DNA of 64,000 nucleotides from Planctomycetota bacterium (GCA_021413735.1 JAIOPV010000119.1:1-64000); one strand, 5' to 3'. Positions 1 through 9,181 are shown, numbered from the stretch's first letter. Made by a program: numbers and translations. Notes: generated from the sequence alone by a model not told the origin.

Positions 1-671
1 ACGTCGTTGCCATCGAGCTGCACGCCGGTCATTCCATAGGCGGCGGCGCGGGCGGCGACGTTCGAGTTGCCGGCGGCGGATTCGAAGGGAACTTCCGTTG
101 CGAAGTGATTGTTTTCGCAGATGAAGAGAACGGGCAGCTTCCAGATGGAGGCCATGTTGAGGCCTTCGTGGAAGGCGCCGTTGTTGGTGGCGCCATCACC
201 GAAGAACGCCACGGCGACCTGGTCCGTTTTTTGTACGGCGAAGCTGTAGCCGGCGCCGGCGGCCTGAAGGATGCACGGACCGACGATGCCGCTGGTGCCC
301 ATCATGCCGACTTCGGGCGAAAAGATGTGCATGCTGCCGCCGCGACCCTGCGAACAGCCGTTCGACCGTCCGTAAAGCTCGGCGATCAGCTCCAGCACCG
401 GCATGCCCTTCGCGAGTGCGTGACCGTGTCCGCGGTGCGTGCTGAACACGACATCCTCACGCCGCAGATGCGAACACACGCCGACAGCAATCGCTTCCTG
501 GCCGACGTATGTGTGGCACGCCCCGTGAACGAGGCCGCGCTGGTGCGATCTCGCGAGTTGTTCCTCGGCCCGGCGAATGAGCGTCATCTGTCGAAAAAGT
601 TGCAACATCATCGTGTTTCCGGCATCGCTGGGATCAAATTGTTCGCAGGGGCGTCTGGCCGTTATTGTCAT
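1..671 (-). CDS. 2-oxoacid (pyruvate-type) dehydrogenase E1 component, alpha subunit, 3' part outside window
   Basis: E1 alpha binds thiamine diphosphate and decarboxylates a 2-oxoacid, usually pyruvate, as part of the cytoplasmic dehydrogenase complex. The reverse strand reads through without a stop to the window edge (about 223 residues). Visible are the N-terminal helix with LFRQMTLIRRAEEQ, the conserved Y-V-G-Q-E-A stretch, the THRGHGHALAKG segment, GRGGSMH, and the ThDP motif GDGATNNG followed about 24 residues later by ENN. The ATG at 671 is chosen because it gives the usual short N-terminal extension; ATG at 611 is an alternative. That start lies exactly at the edge of a large palindrome. 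The MFS transporter gene lies upstream on the same strand, which may point to uptake and use of an organic acid. Pyruvate versus branched-chain or acetoin specificity cannot be decided from this fragment. Confidence 0.88.
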   Translation of the reverse strand, partial: MTITARRPCEQFDPSDAGNTMMLQLFRQMTLIRRAEEQLARSHQRGLVHGACHTYVGQEAIAVGVCSHLRREDVVFSTHRGHGHALAKGMPVLELIAELYGRSNGCSQGRGGSMHIFSPEVGMMGTSGIVGPCILQAAGAGYSFAVQKTDQVAVAFFGDGATNNGAFHEGLNMASIWKLPVLFICENNHFATEVPFESAAGNSNVAARAAAYGMTGVQLDGND

Positions 672-891
672 TGGTTTTCAGCCTGAAAGGCTGTGACAAC
701 ATAGCCCAGGGCAACGCCCTGGGTTCGGATCGCAGAGTCTTTGGCACCCTGAAGGGGTGCGACACTGCTGGCATTGCGTTGTCGCACCCCTTCAGGGTGC
801 GGTTGGTTGCTGGTCTCGCAACCCAGGGCGGCGACAGCTTCGCAGTCTTGCCCTGGGCTATGTTGTCACACCCCTTCGGGGTGAAAACCAA
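671..891. repeat. Large nested imperfect palindrome (family K) between two genes
   Basis: The two ends, about 60 bases each, are inverted copies beginning with ttggttttca on the left and ending tgaaaaccaa on the right, sharing the tgacaacatagcccagggc block. A second inverted pair (caccctgaaggggtgcgac) sits in the middle, centred near 781. The left edge touches the start codon of the E1 alpha gene and the right edge contains the stop codon of the MFS gene. Apparent small reading frames here on both strands are translations of the palindrome. Confidence 0.9.
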
Positions 892-2455
892 TTCCAGTGC
901 CATCGGTTCGAACTCCACTCCCCTGGCTTTTGGGGTCGTTCTTTGTTCGTGGTAACCGTACCATCGACACGAGGACCGACCCGATGATGAACGTCACGGC
1001 AACGAACCCCATCGAAACACGGTCGCCGAAACTGAAATCGGAATGCTTCAAGATCACGGTCTGGAACTTCTCGGTTTCTTCCTGACCAAGCACCTTGCTG
1101 ATTTCTCGCACGAAGTCTTTCTGAGACCTGAACTCGACATCTTTCAATGGCCGCAGTCGCAACACCGTCGTATCAGGCACCTTTTCCGTGTGCAACGCCG
1201 CAAACGACTCTTCCTTCAGGTTAAACCGCGTGCATTCGTCCTTGATGACACCCACGATCGGCGAGCCAATCGCGCCTGCAACGTTTCCACACATATTGAT
1301 CGTTCCAATCGCCACCGCTGCCGCCGACGCGGTCAGTGTCATCGTGGGCAGCACCCAGAACGGCGAGAACCAGAAATTCGCGAAGAACCCTGTCACGCAC
1401 AGCCACGCGAACACGAGCGCCCACGGTTGCCCAGGCACCATGCTGATCGTCAGGAACAATGCCGCCCCGAGTTGTCCCAGCATGCAGTGGCCCTTACGGT
1501 CGCCCGTGCGGTCCGACGACCATCCCGACACGACCACACCAACAACGCCGCAGAGATAGACCAGGCCGGTCCACAGCAAAACAGCGGTATCGTCGGCAGC
1601 GCCACCGGTGGAAGAAAGCAATCCCTTCACGACGGTCGCGAGCCAAAACACGAACACATATCCGCCGATGTTCGTGGTGAGCAGTGCCAACGCCAGCACC
1701 CAGACGTTCCACATTCCGAAGACTTGTTTCAACGTGACAGGCACCACCGCAGCGGCCACTCGGCGTTCCGTTTCGAGCGTTTCGTTCAGCCAGTCGCGTT
1801 CGTCGGGGGTGAGCCATTTCGCGTTACGAGGCCGGTCGGGCAGCAGAAACGGGACCGCGATGCCGAGCAGCACAGCCGGTGCCCCTTCGACGATGAACAC
1901 CCACTGCCAGCCCTTGAGGTCGAACCAGGTCTGTTCGAGCAACACCCCCGAAACCCTCGCCCCAAGAGCGAGACTCATCGGCACGCCAATCAGCATGGCC
2001 GACATCGCTCGTGCGCGGTCTTTGCGTGGGAACCAGTGCGAGAAGTAGACGATCACGCCGGGGAAGAAGCCGGCTTCGGCGAGCCCGAGCATGAACCGTG
2101 CGACGTAGAACTGATTCTCGGTCTTCACGAGAGCCATCGCCATTGAGCAGAAGCCCCAGGTGACGAGAATGCGTGCGAACCACTTGCGGGCGCTCCAGCA
2201 TTCGACCAGCAGAGCGCCTGGGATTTCGAGGAAGATGTAGCCGATGAAGAAGAGTGCGATGCCGACGCCGAAGACCGTTTCGGAGAACTGGAGGTCGCTC
2301 TGCATCTTCAGCTTGGCGAAGCCGACGTTGGCACGATCGAGGTAGGCGATGATGTACAGGAGGAACAGCAACGGCAGGATGTGCCATGCGACCTTACGGC
2401 GTGCGCTGCGTGCGATTTCGCTGGCGTCGGCGGCACTGGGATCGTGGTCGGGCAT
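866..2455 (-). CDS. MFS transporter, ACS (anion:cation symporter) type
   Basis: Inner-membrane secondary transporter of 529 residues. The N-terminal half carries the ACS-family pattern LYIIAYLDRANVGFAK followed by a dense run of hydrophobic helices, with EAGFFPGVIVYFSHWFP in helix 4 as in tartrate, phthalate and hexuronate carriers. Twelve membrane segments are expected. About residues 402-475 form a long charged segment between the last helix pairs that ordinary ACS carriers lack. The C-terminus (GIGFHPEGV) and the TGA stop are encoded by the end of the palindrome at 671-891, so the tail was probably acquired by repeat insertion. The gene is upstream of the E1 alpha gene on the same strand. 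A carboxylate substrate is inferred from the family only. Confidence 0.85.
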   Translation of the reverse strand: MPDHDPSAADASEIARSARRKVAWHILPLLFLLYIIAYLDRANVGFAKLKMQSDLQFSETVFGVGIALFFIGYIFLEIPGALLVECWSARKWFARILVTWGFCSMAMALVKTENQFYVARFMLGLAEAGFFPGVIVYFSHWFPRKDRARAMSAMLIGVPMSLALGARVSGVLLEQTWFDLKGWQWVFIVEGAPAVLLGIAVPFLLPDRPRNAKWLTPDERDWLNETLETERRVAAAVVPVTLKQVFGMWNVWVLALALLTTNIGGYVFVFWLATVVKGLLSSTGGAADDTAVLLWTGLVYLCGVVGVVVSGWSSDRTGDRKGHCMLGQLGAALFLTISMVPGQPWALVFAWLCVTGFFANFWFSPFWVLPTMTLTASAAAVAIGTINMCGNVAGAIGSPIVGVIKDECTRFNLKEESFAALHTEKVPDTTVLRLRPLKDVEFRSQKDFVREISKVLGQEETEKFQTVILKHSDFSFGDRVSMGFVAVTFIIGSVLVSMVRLPRTKNDPKSQGSGVRTDGTGIGFHPEGV

Positions 2456-2557
2456 CGTCTACCGGCGGAGAGTGAACCGGGACTGGCGAGTGCATAACGT
2501 ATCACGCAAGGGGCGCAACGGCACGCGAAAAGCCAGCGAGATGTGCGTCGTTGTGTT

Positions 2558-2630
2558 TGCGAGCCACGGGGGTTATCCCCGTGGTGTGTTGGTCATGAAA
2601 AGACCACGGGGATAAACCCCGTGGCTCGCA
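2558..2630. repeat. Dispersed palindromic repeat, family A copy 1
   Basis: Inverted arms of about 27 bases (gcgagccacgggg... and ...ccccgtggctcgc) around a variable loop. It lies between the MFS gene and the DUF1552 gene. Four further copies are at 17917, 20437, 55442 and 62821. Confidence 0.95.
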
Positions 2631-2636
2631 GTCGGC

Positions 2637-3971
2637 TCAGTTCACTCCACTGAGTTTCCCAGTGCTGTCGCCGATCGCGTTCACCTTCATGTCCATGCGA
2701 TCCAGCATCGACACCCACAGATTGTTCAACGGCGTTTCTTTCGGGAAGCGAATGTGACGCCCAGGCTTGATCGTGCCACAACCACCGCCCGCCAGCAGAA
2801 TCGGCAGGTCGTCGTGATTGTGAGCGTTGCCGTCGCTGTTGCCGCTACCGTAAGCGATCATGCAGTGATCCAACAACGTGCCGTCGCCTTCCTTCACGGC
2901 CTTCAGCTTGCCGAGCAGGTACGCCAACTGCGTCGTGTGGAACTTGTTGATGTCGCGAATCTTCGCCTTCTTCTCGGGCTTGTTGTCGTGGTGCGAAAGC
3001 TCGTGGTGAGCCTCGTTCACGCCGACCATCGGATACGTCTTGTTGCTGCCCTCATTCGCCAGCACGAACGTGACCACCCGCGTCACGTCCGTCTGAAACG
3101 CCAGCGCGATCAGGTCGTATTGCAGTTTGATGTGCTCTTCGTAGTTCGCGGGGATGGCCGTCGGCGCCTTGTAATCGGGCGTCTTCACCGGCGGCATCTT
3201 CTCGGCCCGCTCGATGCGGAGTTCCACGTCACGCACCGCTGAAAAGTATTCGTCGAGTTTGCGTTTGTCGTTCGCACCGAGCTTCTGTTCGAGGTCTTTG
3301 GAGTCTTCACGCACGAAGTCGAGCACGCTGCGACGGCGTGCGTCCTGCTTGATGCGCTCGCCGTCGGGTTTCGTGGCGAACAGTCGCTCGAACACGATCT
3401 TCGGATTCACTTCCTTCGGCAACGGTTGCGTCGCCGACCGCCACGACATCGTTGACGAGTACACGCAACTGTAACCCGAGTCGCAGTTGCCGGCCATCGC
3501 GCCGTGCTCGCCGCCAAGCTCCAGCGACGCCAGCCGCGTTTTGTCTGCAAGGCGTGCGGCCGCAACCTGATCGACCGAGATGCCGGCGCGAATGTCGATG
3601 CCGTCGGTCTTCTTCGGTTGCGACCCCGTGAGGAACGCCCCGAGAGCGCGAGCGTGGTCGCCGCCACCGTCGCCGTGAGCGCGGGCTTTGTCGGCGGTCA
3701 AGCCGGTGAGAACGAGCATGTCATCGCGAACAGCTTTCAGCGGTTCGAGGATCGCAGGAAGCTCGTAGTCTTTGCCTTCGGCTTTCGGCGTCCAGTCGGC
3801 CATGTTCTTGCCGTTGGGCACGTAGCAGAAGCACATGCGATTCGGGGCCGGGTTCTTGGCGTCGGCAGCGCCACCCCACGCGGTGAGTGGCCCCATCACT
3901 TCGAGCCACGGAAGCGAGACGGCAACGCCCAGACCACGCAACGCGGTGCGGCGAGAAATGCGAGTATTCAT
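2637..3971 (-). CDS. DUF1552 domain protein, Tat-exported
   Basis: A 444-residue member of the DUF1552 family, which is abundant in planctomycetes and of unproven function. The start ATG at 3971 follows a good ribosome site (aaggag) and opens the N-terminus MNTRISRRTALRGLGVAVSL, a twin-arginine signal with the double Arg at residues 6-7, so the product is probably exported folded. The rest is one globular domain containing CFCYVPNGKN near the start, a FLTGSQPKKT segment, and the NLWVSMLDRM stretch near the C-terminus. It is the downstream neighbour of the DUF1592 cytochrome gene, the usual pairing. A role with that cytochrome in periplasmic polymer or sugar oxidation is inference. Confidence 0.88.
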   Translation of the reverse strand: MNTRISRRTALRGLGVAVSLPWLEVMGPLTAWGGAADAKNPAPNRMCFCYVPNGKNMADWTPKAEGKDYELPAILEPLKAVRDDMLVLTGLTADKARAHGDGGGDHARALGAFLTGSQPKKTDGIDIRAGISVDQVAAARLADKTRLASLELGGEHGAMAGNCDSGYSCVYSSTMSWRSATQPLPKEVNPKIVFERLFATKPDGERIKQDARRRSVLDFVREDSKDLEQKLGANDKRKLDEYFSAVRDVELRIERAEKMPPVKTPDYKAPTAIPANYEEHIKLQYDLIALAFQTDVTRVVTFVLANEGSNKTYPMVGVNEAHHELSHHDNKPEKKAKIRDINKFHTTQLAYLLGKLKAVKEGDGTLLDHCMIAYGSGNSDGNAHNHDDLPILLAGGGCGTIKPGRHIRFPKETPLNNLWVSMLDRMDMKVNAIGDSTGKLSGVN

Positions 3972-3996
3972 GGCAGGCTCCTTGGAGTTCAAAGCA

Positions 3997-4165
3997 GAAG
4001 AATTAGCCGCACGATTGAAACCCGATAAAGACACGATCAAACCGAAAACCAGAGAGGCAGTGTTAAAGACCTTCCGTTCTGTGTCTTTGAAAAATGTCTC
4101 TCTTGGTCTTTGTCTGAATCGGGCCTTTTATCAGGTTTTGATCGTGCGGCTAATTCTTTCCTGCT
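3997..4165. repeat. Palindromic element, family J copy 1
   Basis: Inverted arms: agcagaagaattagccgcac with the following cccgataaagacacgat on the left, and the complementary gatcgtgcggctaattctt on the right. It fills the space between the DUF1592 and DUF1552 genes. The right arm contains the TAG stop codon of the DUF1592 gene. A single-arm copy of the same family is at 52005-52065. Confidence 0.85.
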
Positions 4166-6597
4166 TCTTTGCCGCGACGCATGCGGAATGGGTCGCTCTT
4201 CACGATCTCGGTAATCAACGCCGACATCTTGTAATCGTTCTTCGCGAGCGCCGCTGTGATCTGCTCCACGGCCCGGCGATCGTAGAAATCGAGACCGCGA
4301 CCGAGGCCGTAGATCATCAGTTTTTCGGTGAGGCACTTCGCGAACAGATCCTTCTTGCCGAGCAGAATCTGCTTCAGTTCCGTGGGTCCGGTGAACTTCA
4401 CGTTGCCTGGCAGCTCGCCCGACGAATCAATCGGTGCCATGCCATCCTTCGTGCGGAAGGCTCCCACCGCGTCGAAGTTCTCCAGTCCGAAGCCGAGGCC
4501 GTCCATCTTCGCGTGGCAGTTCGCACACGCCGGGTTCGCCCGGTGAGCCTCCATCTGCTGACGCAGCGTGCCGGCTGTCACCGGCTTGCCGTCTTTCTCC
4601 AACTCGGGCACGTTCGCGGGCGGCGGCGGTGGCGGCGTGCCGAGAATCTGTTCCAGCACCCAGCGGCCACGTTTCACCGGACTCGTGCGGCCAGGGTTCG
4701 ATGTCACTGTCAACACGCTCGATTGCGTCAGCACGCCGCCGCGGTTCGTGCCCTTCAGATCCACGCGGGAGAACTCCTCATTGCGGAACGGCTGACCGCC
4801 CGGCTTGCGGGTCTTCGCGTTCTGACCCTGGAAGTTGCCCGCCGTGTCGGTGATGCCGTAGTGCCTCGCAAGCGTCGCGTTCAGATACGTGAAGTCTGCG
4901 TCGAGGATGCTCAGGATGCTGCGGTCTTCGCGAATGATCTCCTCGAAGAACAGCTTCGTTTCCTGCGTCATCGCGGCACGGAGTTGCTCATTAAATTGCG
5001 GGAACGTCTTCGGATCGGGGCGTGCGTTTCGCAGCGGTTGCAGTTGTAGCCACTGCATCACGAAGTATTCGGTCAGCGCCTTCGCCTTCGGATCGCGAAG
5101 CATTCGCTTCACTTGGGCGTCGAGTTGTGCCGTGAGTTGCTTCTTCGCCGCAAGGTCGGTCAACTCTGCGTCGGGCAGGCTCGCCCAGATGAAGTACGAC
5201 AGCCGCGACGCCAGTTGGAATTCATCAATTGCGTGCGGGTCGGCGCTGTCTGGCCGGTCATCCAGTTCGACGCGGAACAGGAACTTCGGCGAACACAGCA
5301 CCGCCGTCATGGCGAACTGCATCCCCGCTTCCCACTTCTCGCCCTTCGCAATGACGCTATCCGCCAGTTTCACCAACCGATCGACTTCTTCCTTCGTGGC
5401 GGGTCGGCGATAAGCTCGCGAAGCGAACCGTTCCAACACTTCACGTGATTGTTCTGCTTGCGATGTTTTCGGGTTGTACGCCAGCAACTTCCGGTGCGAC
5501 GCAGGCCGGCTATCGAGCGGCCCCTCCAGCGACATATACCGCACATACAGCGTCGGCAGCGGTTCGCCCTCTTCAGGCTTCACGAGCGCCACTGCGAGCT
5601 TATCGAGACCCACACCAGCCGGCACGTCAACTTTGATCGCCTCGCGCATCTTGTCGTCGCGAGCCTTCACTTCCACCGTCTTGAGGATGATGAACGGTCG
5701 AAGGCTCTTGACGGCTGCACCTGAAATCTTGTCGGCTTCCTCGTCGGTGGCGACGCCCTTCGCGGTCTTGTCGCAACCCGCGAGAATCGCCACCTTCACC
5801 GGTTTTGTGCCGGTCGTTTCGATGTACACGGTTGTTTGAGCGACGTAGACGCCATCGGCCGGCACTTTGAACCGCGTGAAGATCGGACCCGTTTCGACCG
5901 GCGTGCCGTCCTTCTTCGCGGTGACCACTCGATAGCCGTTCTTCATCGGCACGTTCGCGGACGCTGGTTCGGTGAACATCGTGCCGACACCGCGAACCGG
6001 CGGCTTCGGCGGAATCGGCGTAATCGCCTGAGCCATGATTGACTCGGACGCCGCGAGATAGCGTTCGAGCAGCACCGGCGGCAACGAAAGCACATCACCG
6101 ATGTTGTCAAAGCCGTAGCCGACGTCATCGGAAGGGAAGTCTTCGGCGGGGTTGAAATCGACGCCAACGAGATCGTGAATCGTGTTGTTGTATTCGTTGC
6201 GGTTGAGCCGCCGCATGGTCACGCGGCCGGGGTCGGGCTTGGCGTTGCGGTCGTGCTTCTCGAACACATCGCCGACCAACTTCGTGAACGCCACACGTTC
6301 ATCGGCGGTCGGTTGTGGCTTCCCTTCGGGCGGCATCTCGCCGGCCTTGAGCACGTCGAGAACCCGCAGCCACGCCTTGCGATCCTTGAGGAGCGACGCA
6401 TCATCGGTGAACTTGTCGAGCGAGAAATCGGCCTTGGCCTTCGCTCCGGTGTGGCACGCGGCGCAGTGCTTCTTGAGGAACGCGGCCCCTTCGACCTTGA
6501 ACGTGGGTTCGACCTTGGGTTGTGCAGGGCTTTCGCCGCTTGCGGCGTAGCACATCACAGCGATCACGAGGAGGAAACCAAAAAAGCGAAAACGCAT
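4150..6597 (-). CDS. Planctomycete cytochrome c with DUF1587/1592/1588/1585/1595 domains
   Basis: Exported multi-domain protein of 815 residues. From ATG 6597 it begins with a signal peptide (MRFRFFGFLLVIAVMCYAAS), then a heme-binding CAACH motif around residue 45, a DUF1587 segment (RRLNRNEYNNTIHDLVG), a beta-rich carbohydrate-binding-like region, the DUF1595/DUF1592 helical part (RLSYFIWASLPDAEL), DUF1588 (LKGTNRGGVLTQ) and a C-terminal DUF1585 with a second heme motif CANCH. These proteins are thought to be periplasmic electron-transfer enzymes of planctomycetes, but no reaction is established. An upstream in-frame ATG at 6681 is rejected because the signal peptide would be internal. The TAG stop lies in repeat family J, and part of the signal peptide is encoded by a repeat B half-site. 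Confidence 0.9.
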   Translation of the reverse strand: MRFRFFGFLLVIAVMCYAASGESPAQPKVEPTFKVEGAAFLKKHCAACHTGAKAKADFSLDKFTDDASLLKDRKAWLRVLDVLKAGEMPPEGKPQPTADERVAFTKLVGDVFEKHDRNAKPDPGRVTMRRLNRNEYNNTIHDLVGVDFNPAEDFPSDDVGYGFDNIGDVLSLPPVLLERYLAASESIMAQAITPIPPKPPVRGVGTMFTEPASANVPMKNGYRVVTAKKDGTPVETGPIFTRFKVPADGVYVAQTTVYIETTGTKPVKVAILAGCDKTAKGVATDEEADKISGAAVKSLRPFIILKTVEVKARDDKMREAIKVDVPAGVGLDKLAVALVKPEEGEPLPTLYVRYMSLEGPLDSRPASHRKLLAYNPKTSQAEQSREVLERFASRAYRRPATKEEVDRLVKLADSVIAKGEKWEAGMQFAMTAVLCSPKFLFRVELDDRPDSADPHAIDEFQLASRLSYFIWASLPDAELTDLAAKKQLTAQLDAQVKRMLRDPKAKALTEYFVMQWLQLQPLRNARPDPKTFPQFNEQLRAAMTQETKLFFEEIIREDRSILSILDADFTYLNATLARHYGITDTAGNFQGQNAKTRKPGGQPFRNEEFSRVDLKGTNRGGVLTQSSVLTVTSNPGRTSPVKRGRWVLEQILGTPPPPPPANVPELEKDGKPVTAGTLRQQMEAHRANPACANCHAKMDGLGFGLENFDAVGAFRTKDGMAPIDSSGELPGNVKFTGPTELKQILLGKKDLFAKCLTEKLMIYGLGRGLDFYDRRAVEQITAALAKNDYKMSALITEIVKSDPFRMRRGKEAGKN
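6531..6553. repeat. Half copy of palindrome family B inside a coding region
   Basis: The 23 bases here are identical to 9182-9204 (core gccgcttgcggcgtagc) and match 33482 onward apart from the end. Here the block is translated on the minus strand as the CYAASGE part of the cytochrome signal peptide. Confidence 0.8.
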
Positions 6598-6703
6598 TGG
6601 GTGAGACCAAAGGGCGGAGAGGCGGGAACATTCCGGCGGTGGATTCAGATTACCACCGGACACGCCCCGGAGCCAACGCAATTCTGCCTATGCGAAGCGA
6701 GCG

Positions 6704-7369
6704 TCACTTGGTGATCTCGCACTTGGGCAACGCCTTCCGGAGTTCCGCAACTCCCGCGTTTGTCACGTTGGTTCGACTCAGTTCGATTTCGGTGAGGCTT
6801 TTCAGAGCGGCGAGTTCCTTCAACCCCACATCTGTCAGCGCTGTATCACTCAGTTTGAGTTCGGTGATGTTTTTCAGAGCGGTGAGTTCCTTCAGGCCCG
6901 CATCCGTCACCTTCGTCTTACGCAAGTCGAGCGAACTAAGGTTTTGCAGCACGGCGAGTTCCTTCAGTCCCGCGTCCGTGACCTTCGTTTTGAATAGGTA
7001 GAGTGAGGTGAGGTTTTTCAATCCTGCGAGTTCTTTCAATCCCACATCCGTCACCTTGGTGCAGCAGAGATCGAGTGAGGTCAGGTTGTTAAGTCTGGCG
7101 AGTTCCTTCAGCCCCCGGTCTGTCACATCCGTGGCTTCAAGGTCGAGCCACTCTAGGTTCCTGAGAGCCGCAATCTCCTTCAGGCCCGCGTCCGTGACGA
7201 CCGTATTATGCAGATACACTCCCACAACAGGCTTCCCGGGTTGTTTGTCGTCGCGGGTGATTCTGCCCTCCAGTTTCTTGACGAAGGCGACGGCCTTGTC
7301 TTCGGCATCGTCGGCACACGCAGGCGAGGTGAACGCGAGCAACAGCAGCGTCGGCAGCAGGCGGCGCAT
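6704..7369 (-). CDS. Secreted leucine-rich-repeat protein
   Basis: A 221-residue protein with an N-terminal signal peptide (MRRLLPTLLLLAFTSPACA). The start at 7369 has a gaggaa ribosome site; the longer upstream frame is rejected. After the signal come about six LRR units with a 24-residue period, each of the form VTDAGLKELA-LKNLTSLDL, the bacterial internalin/RNI-like pattern common in Gemmata-like genomes. LRR domains bind proteins; the partner is unknown. It lies next to the hybrid kinase, divergently arranged, and about 105 bases upstream of the cytochrome gene on the same strand. A C-terminal cap ends in ALPKCEITK. Confidence 0.85.
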   Translation of the reverse strand: MRRLLPTLLLLAFTSPACADDAEDKAVAFVKKLEGRITRDDKQPGKPVVGVYLHNTVVTDAGLKEIAALRNLEWLDLEATDVTDRGLKELARLNNLTSLDLCCTKVTDVGLKELAGLKNLTSLYLFKTKVTDAGLKELAVLQNLSSLDLRKTKVTDAGLKELTALKNITELKLSDTALTDVGLKELAALKSLTEIELSRTNVTNAGVAELRKALPKCEITK

Positions 7370-7513
7370 GGGAACTTCCTCGGGAGCGATAGGAAGCCGC
7401 ATTATCCTACCGCACGTTCTCGTGTCAATCGTCCAGCTTCTTGCATCCTCGGTCGGAAACGTCTGCTACAATCGTGCTGTCGCGAAACTCGCACATCCCC
7501 AACGAGAACGCGC

Positions 7514-9181
7514 ATGTCACCGCCATTGACGCCGACCGAAGCAACTACTCCTCCCAATCCGCAGCAGGAGTCGCAGGCACTCCCGCGAGTTCCCCAGGAT
7601 CTCTCCATTCATTTGGCACGCACCGAAGCCTGGATGCACGACGCCCTCGATAGCGCGAAGATGCTCGGTTGGGAATTCGATATCGCCGCGAACCGCTGGT
7701 CAACCACCACCGACGTCCCGAACTTCTTCGGTGCTCCCCGAGGTCCGGATTACACCGAACCGGCCCCGAGCGCCACGGTTATCCACCCGGATGACTTCGA
7801 GTACGTGGTCGCCAAGCGACGCGAGGCGATCGAAACCGGCGAGCCGATGCGGTACGAATTCCGCGGTAACTTCCCGGCACCCGACGGCTCGGTTCGTTGG
7901 TTCACCACTCGCGGCCGAGCGTTGCGTGATGCCACCGGGAAACCCGTGCGATTGCTTGGAGTCACGGCCGACGTCAGCGAACGCAAGCGAGCGGAACAGG
8001 CTCGGGCGGCTCTCGATCAGCAGTTGCTCGACGCTCAGAAATGGGAAAGTCTCGGCGTGCTCGCGGGTGGCGTCGCCCACGACTTCAACAACATCCTTAC
8101 CATCATCCTGGGTAGTGCCGGGCTGGCTCGGAGAGGATTGCCGCAGGGCAGCACCGCGGCTCCCCATCTCGAACAGATCGAGCAGGCATCTCGGCGAGCC
8201 GCTGACCTGTGCCGGCAACTGCTGGCGTACACTGGCCGCGGTCCCGTCTCGGCTTCGAGCGCCGACCCGAACGAACTGATCCGCTCATCAGCGGCGCTAT
8301 TCGGAGTGCAGGTTTCGGAGTCTGCGAAAGTTCGCTACGATCTCGCCGACAACCTGCCCGCAATTCGGGCCGACCCCGCACAGGCCCGACAAGTCCTCAT
8401 CAACCTGGCGATGAACGCTGCCGAGGCGGTCGGCGAGAACGAAGGCGAAATCCGCATCACGACCGAAGCTGTCGAGATCGCGGTCGAGTCGAACGTCGGT
8501 TATCATCTGCCGCCGGCGCCGGGGAAGTATGTTCGCTTGCTGGTGTCAGATACGGGGCCGGGCATCTCGCCGGAAGTGAAGGCTCAGATGTTCGACCCGT
8601 TCTTCACCACGAAGTTCGCAGGCCGCGGACTTGGTCTCTCGGCGGTGCTGGGCATCATGCGACTGCACGGCGGTGCGATCCGTGTAACCTCCGTTCCAGG
8701 CAACACAACGGTCGAGGTGCTGTGGCCGGTGAACACGGATATGCCTGCGAGTACGACAGGGTCGAGAGCGATCGCACAACCCCCTTTGAGGGTTGCCCCA
8801 AAACCCGGCTCGCACGGGAAGGTTTTGGTGATCGACGACGAAATGTACGTCCGCGAGTTGGCTGCCTCGGCACTGCAAGAACTCGGTTATGAGGTGCTGC
8901 TGGCGGGCGACGGATCGACCGCTTTGGGGCTGTTTCAGAAACACCGGAGCGAGGTTCGATTCGCGGTGCTGGACGTGATGATGCCCGGAATGACGGGCGA
9001 TCAGGTGCTGGAGGCGTTGCGGGTGTTGCAGCGGAATTTGCCTGCGGTGATCATCAGCGGCTTCACGGACCGTCGAACCATCAACACGGGGTCGGGCACG
9101 CGAACGGAGTTTCTTCAGAAGCCATTTCACCCGGAAGAACTGATCGCCGTGGTCGAGCGGTTGATGAAGACTCAGAAATGA
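7514..9181 (+). CDS. Hybrid sensor histidine kinase: PAS, kinase, receiver
   Basis: Soluble hybrid kinase of 555 residues. A PAS domain with PAC tail (about 45-155, ending GVTADVSERKRAEQ) is followed by a HisKA domain with the phospho-acceptor His in GGVAHDFNNIL (His189), a HATPase domain with NLAMNAAEA (N box), DTGPGIS (G1) and GRGLGLS (G2), and a C-terminal receiver domain (about 435-550) with the acceptor Asp in AVLDVMMPG and the conserved Lys in LQKPFHP. No membrane segment is visible, so a cytoplasmic signal is likely. The start ATG 7514 was chosen because the longer frame runs back over the LRR gene. Its output partner is not in the window. The stop codon directly touches repeat B. Confidence 0.92.
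   Translation: MSPPLTPTEATTPPNPQQESQALPRVPQDLSIHLARTEAWMHDALDSAKMLGWEFDIAANRWSTTTDVPNFFGAPRGPDYTEPAPSATVIHPDDFEYVVAKRREAIETGEPMRYEFRGNFPAPDGSVRWFTTRGRALRDATGKPVRLLGVTADVSERKRAEQARAALDQQLLDAQKWESLGVLAGGVAHDFNNILTIILGSAGLARRGLPQGSTAAPHLEQIEQASRRAADLCRQLLAYTGRGPVSASSADPNELIRSSAALFGVQVSESAKVRYDLADNLPAIRADPAQARQVLINLAMNAAEAVGENEGEIRITTEAVEIAVESNVGYHLPPAPGKYVRLLVSDTGPGISPEVKAQMFDPFFTTKFAGRGLGLSAVLGIMRLHGGAIRVTSVPGNTTVEVLWPVNTDMPASTTGSRAIAQPPLRVAPKPGSHGKVLVIDDEMYVRELAASALQELGYEVLLAGDGSTALGLFQKHRSEVRFAVLDVMMPGMTGDQVLEALRVLQRNLPAVIISGFTDRRTINTGSGTRTEFLQKPFHPEELIAVVERLMKTQK

Noticed and set aside
105-686. Plus-strand open frame at the left edge
   Set aside because: The minus strand encodes a clear 2-oxoacid dehydrogenase E1 alpha with a ThDP motif.
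634-987. Overlapping small frames on both strands
   Set aside because: They translate the arms of the large palindrome, giving near-identical peptides in opposite directions.
1043-2146. Long plus-strand frame rich in His and Arg
   Set aside because: Shadow of the MFS transporter gene.
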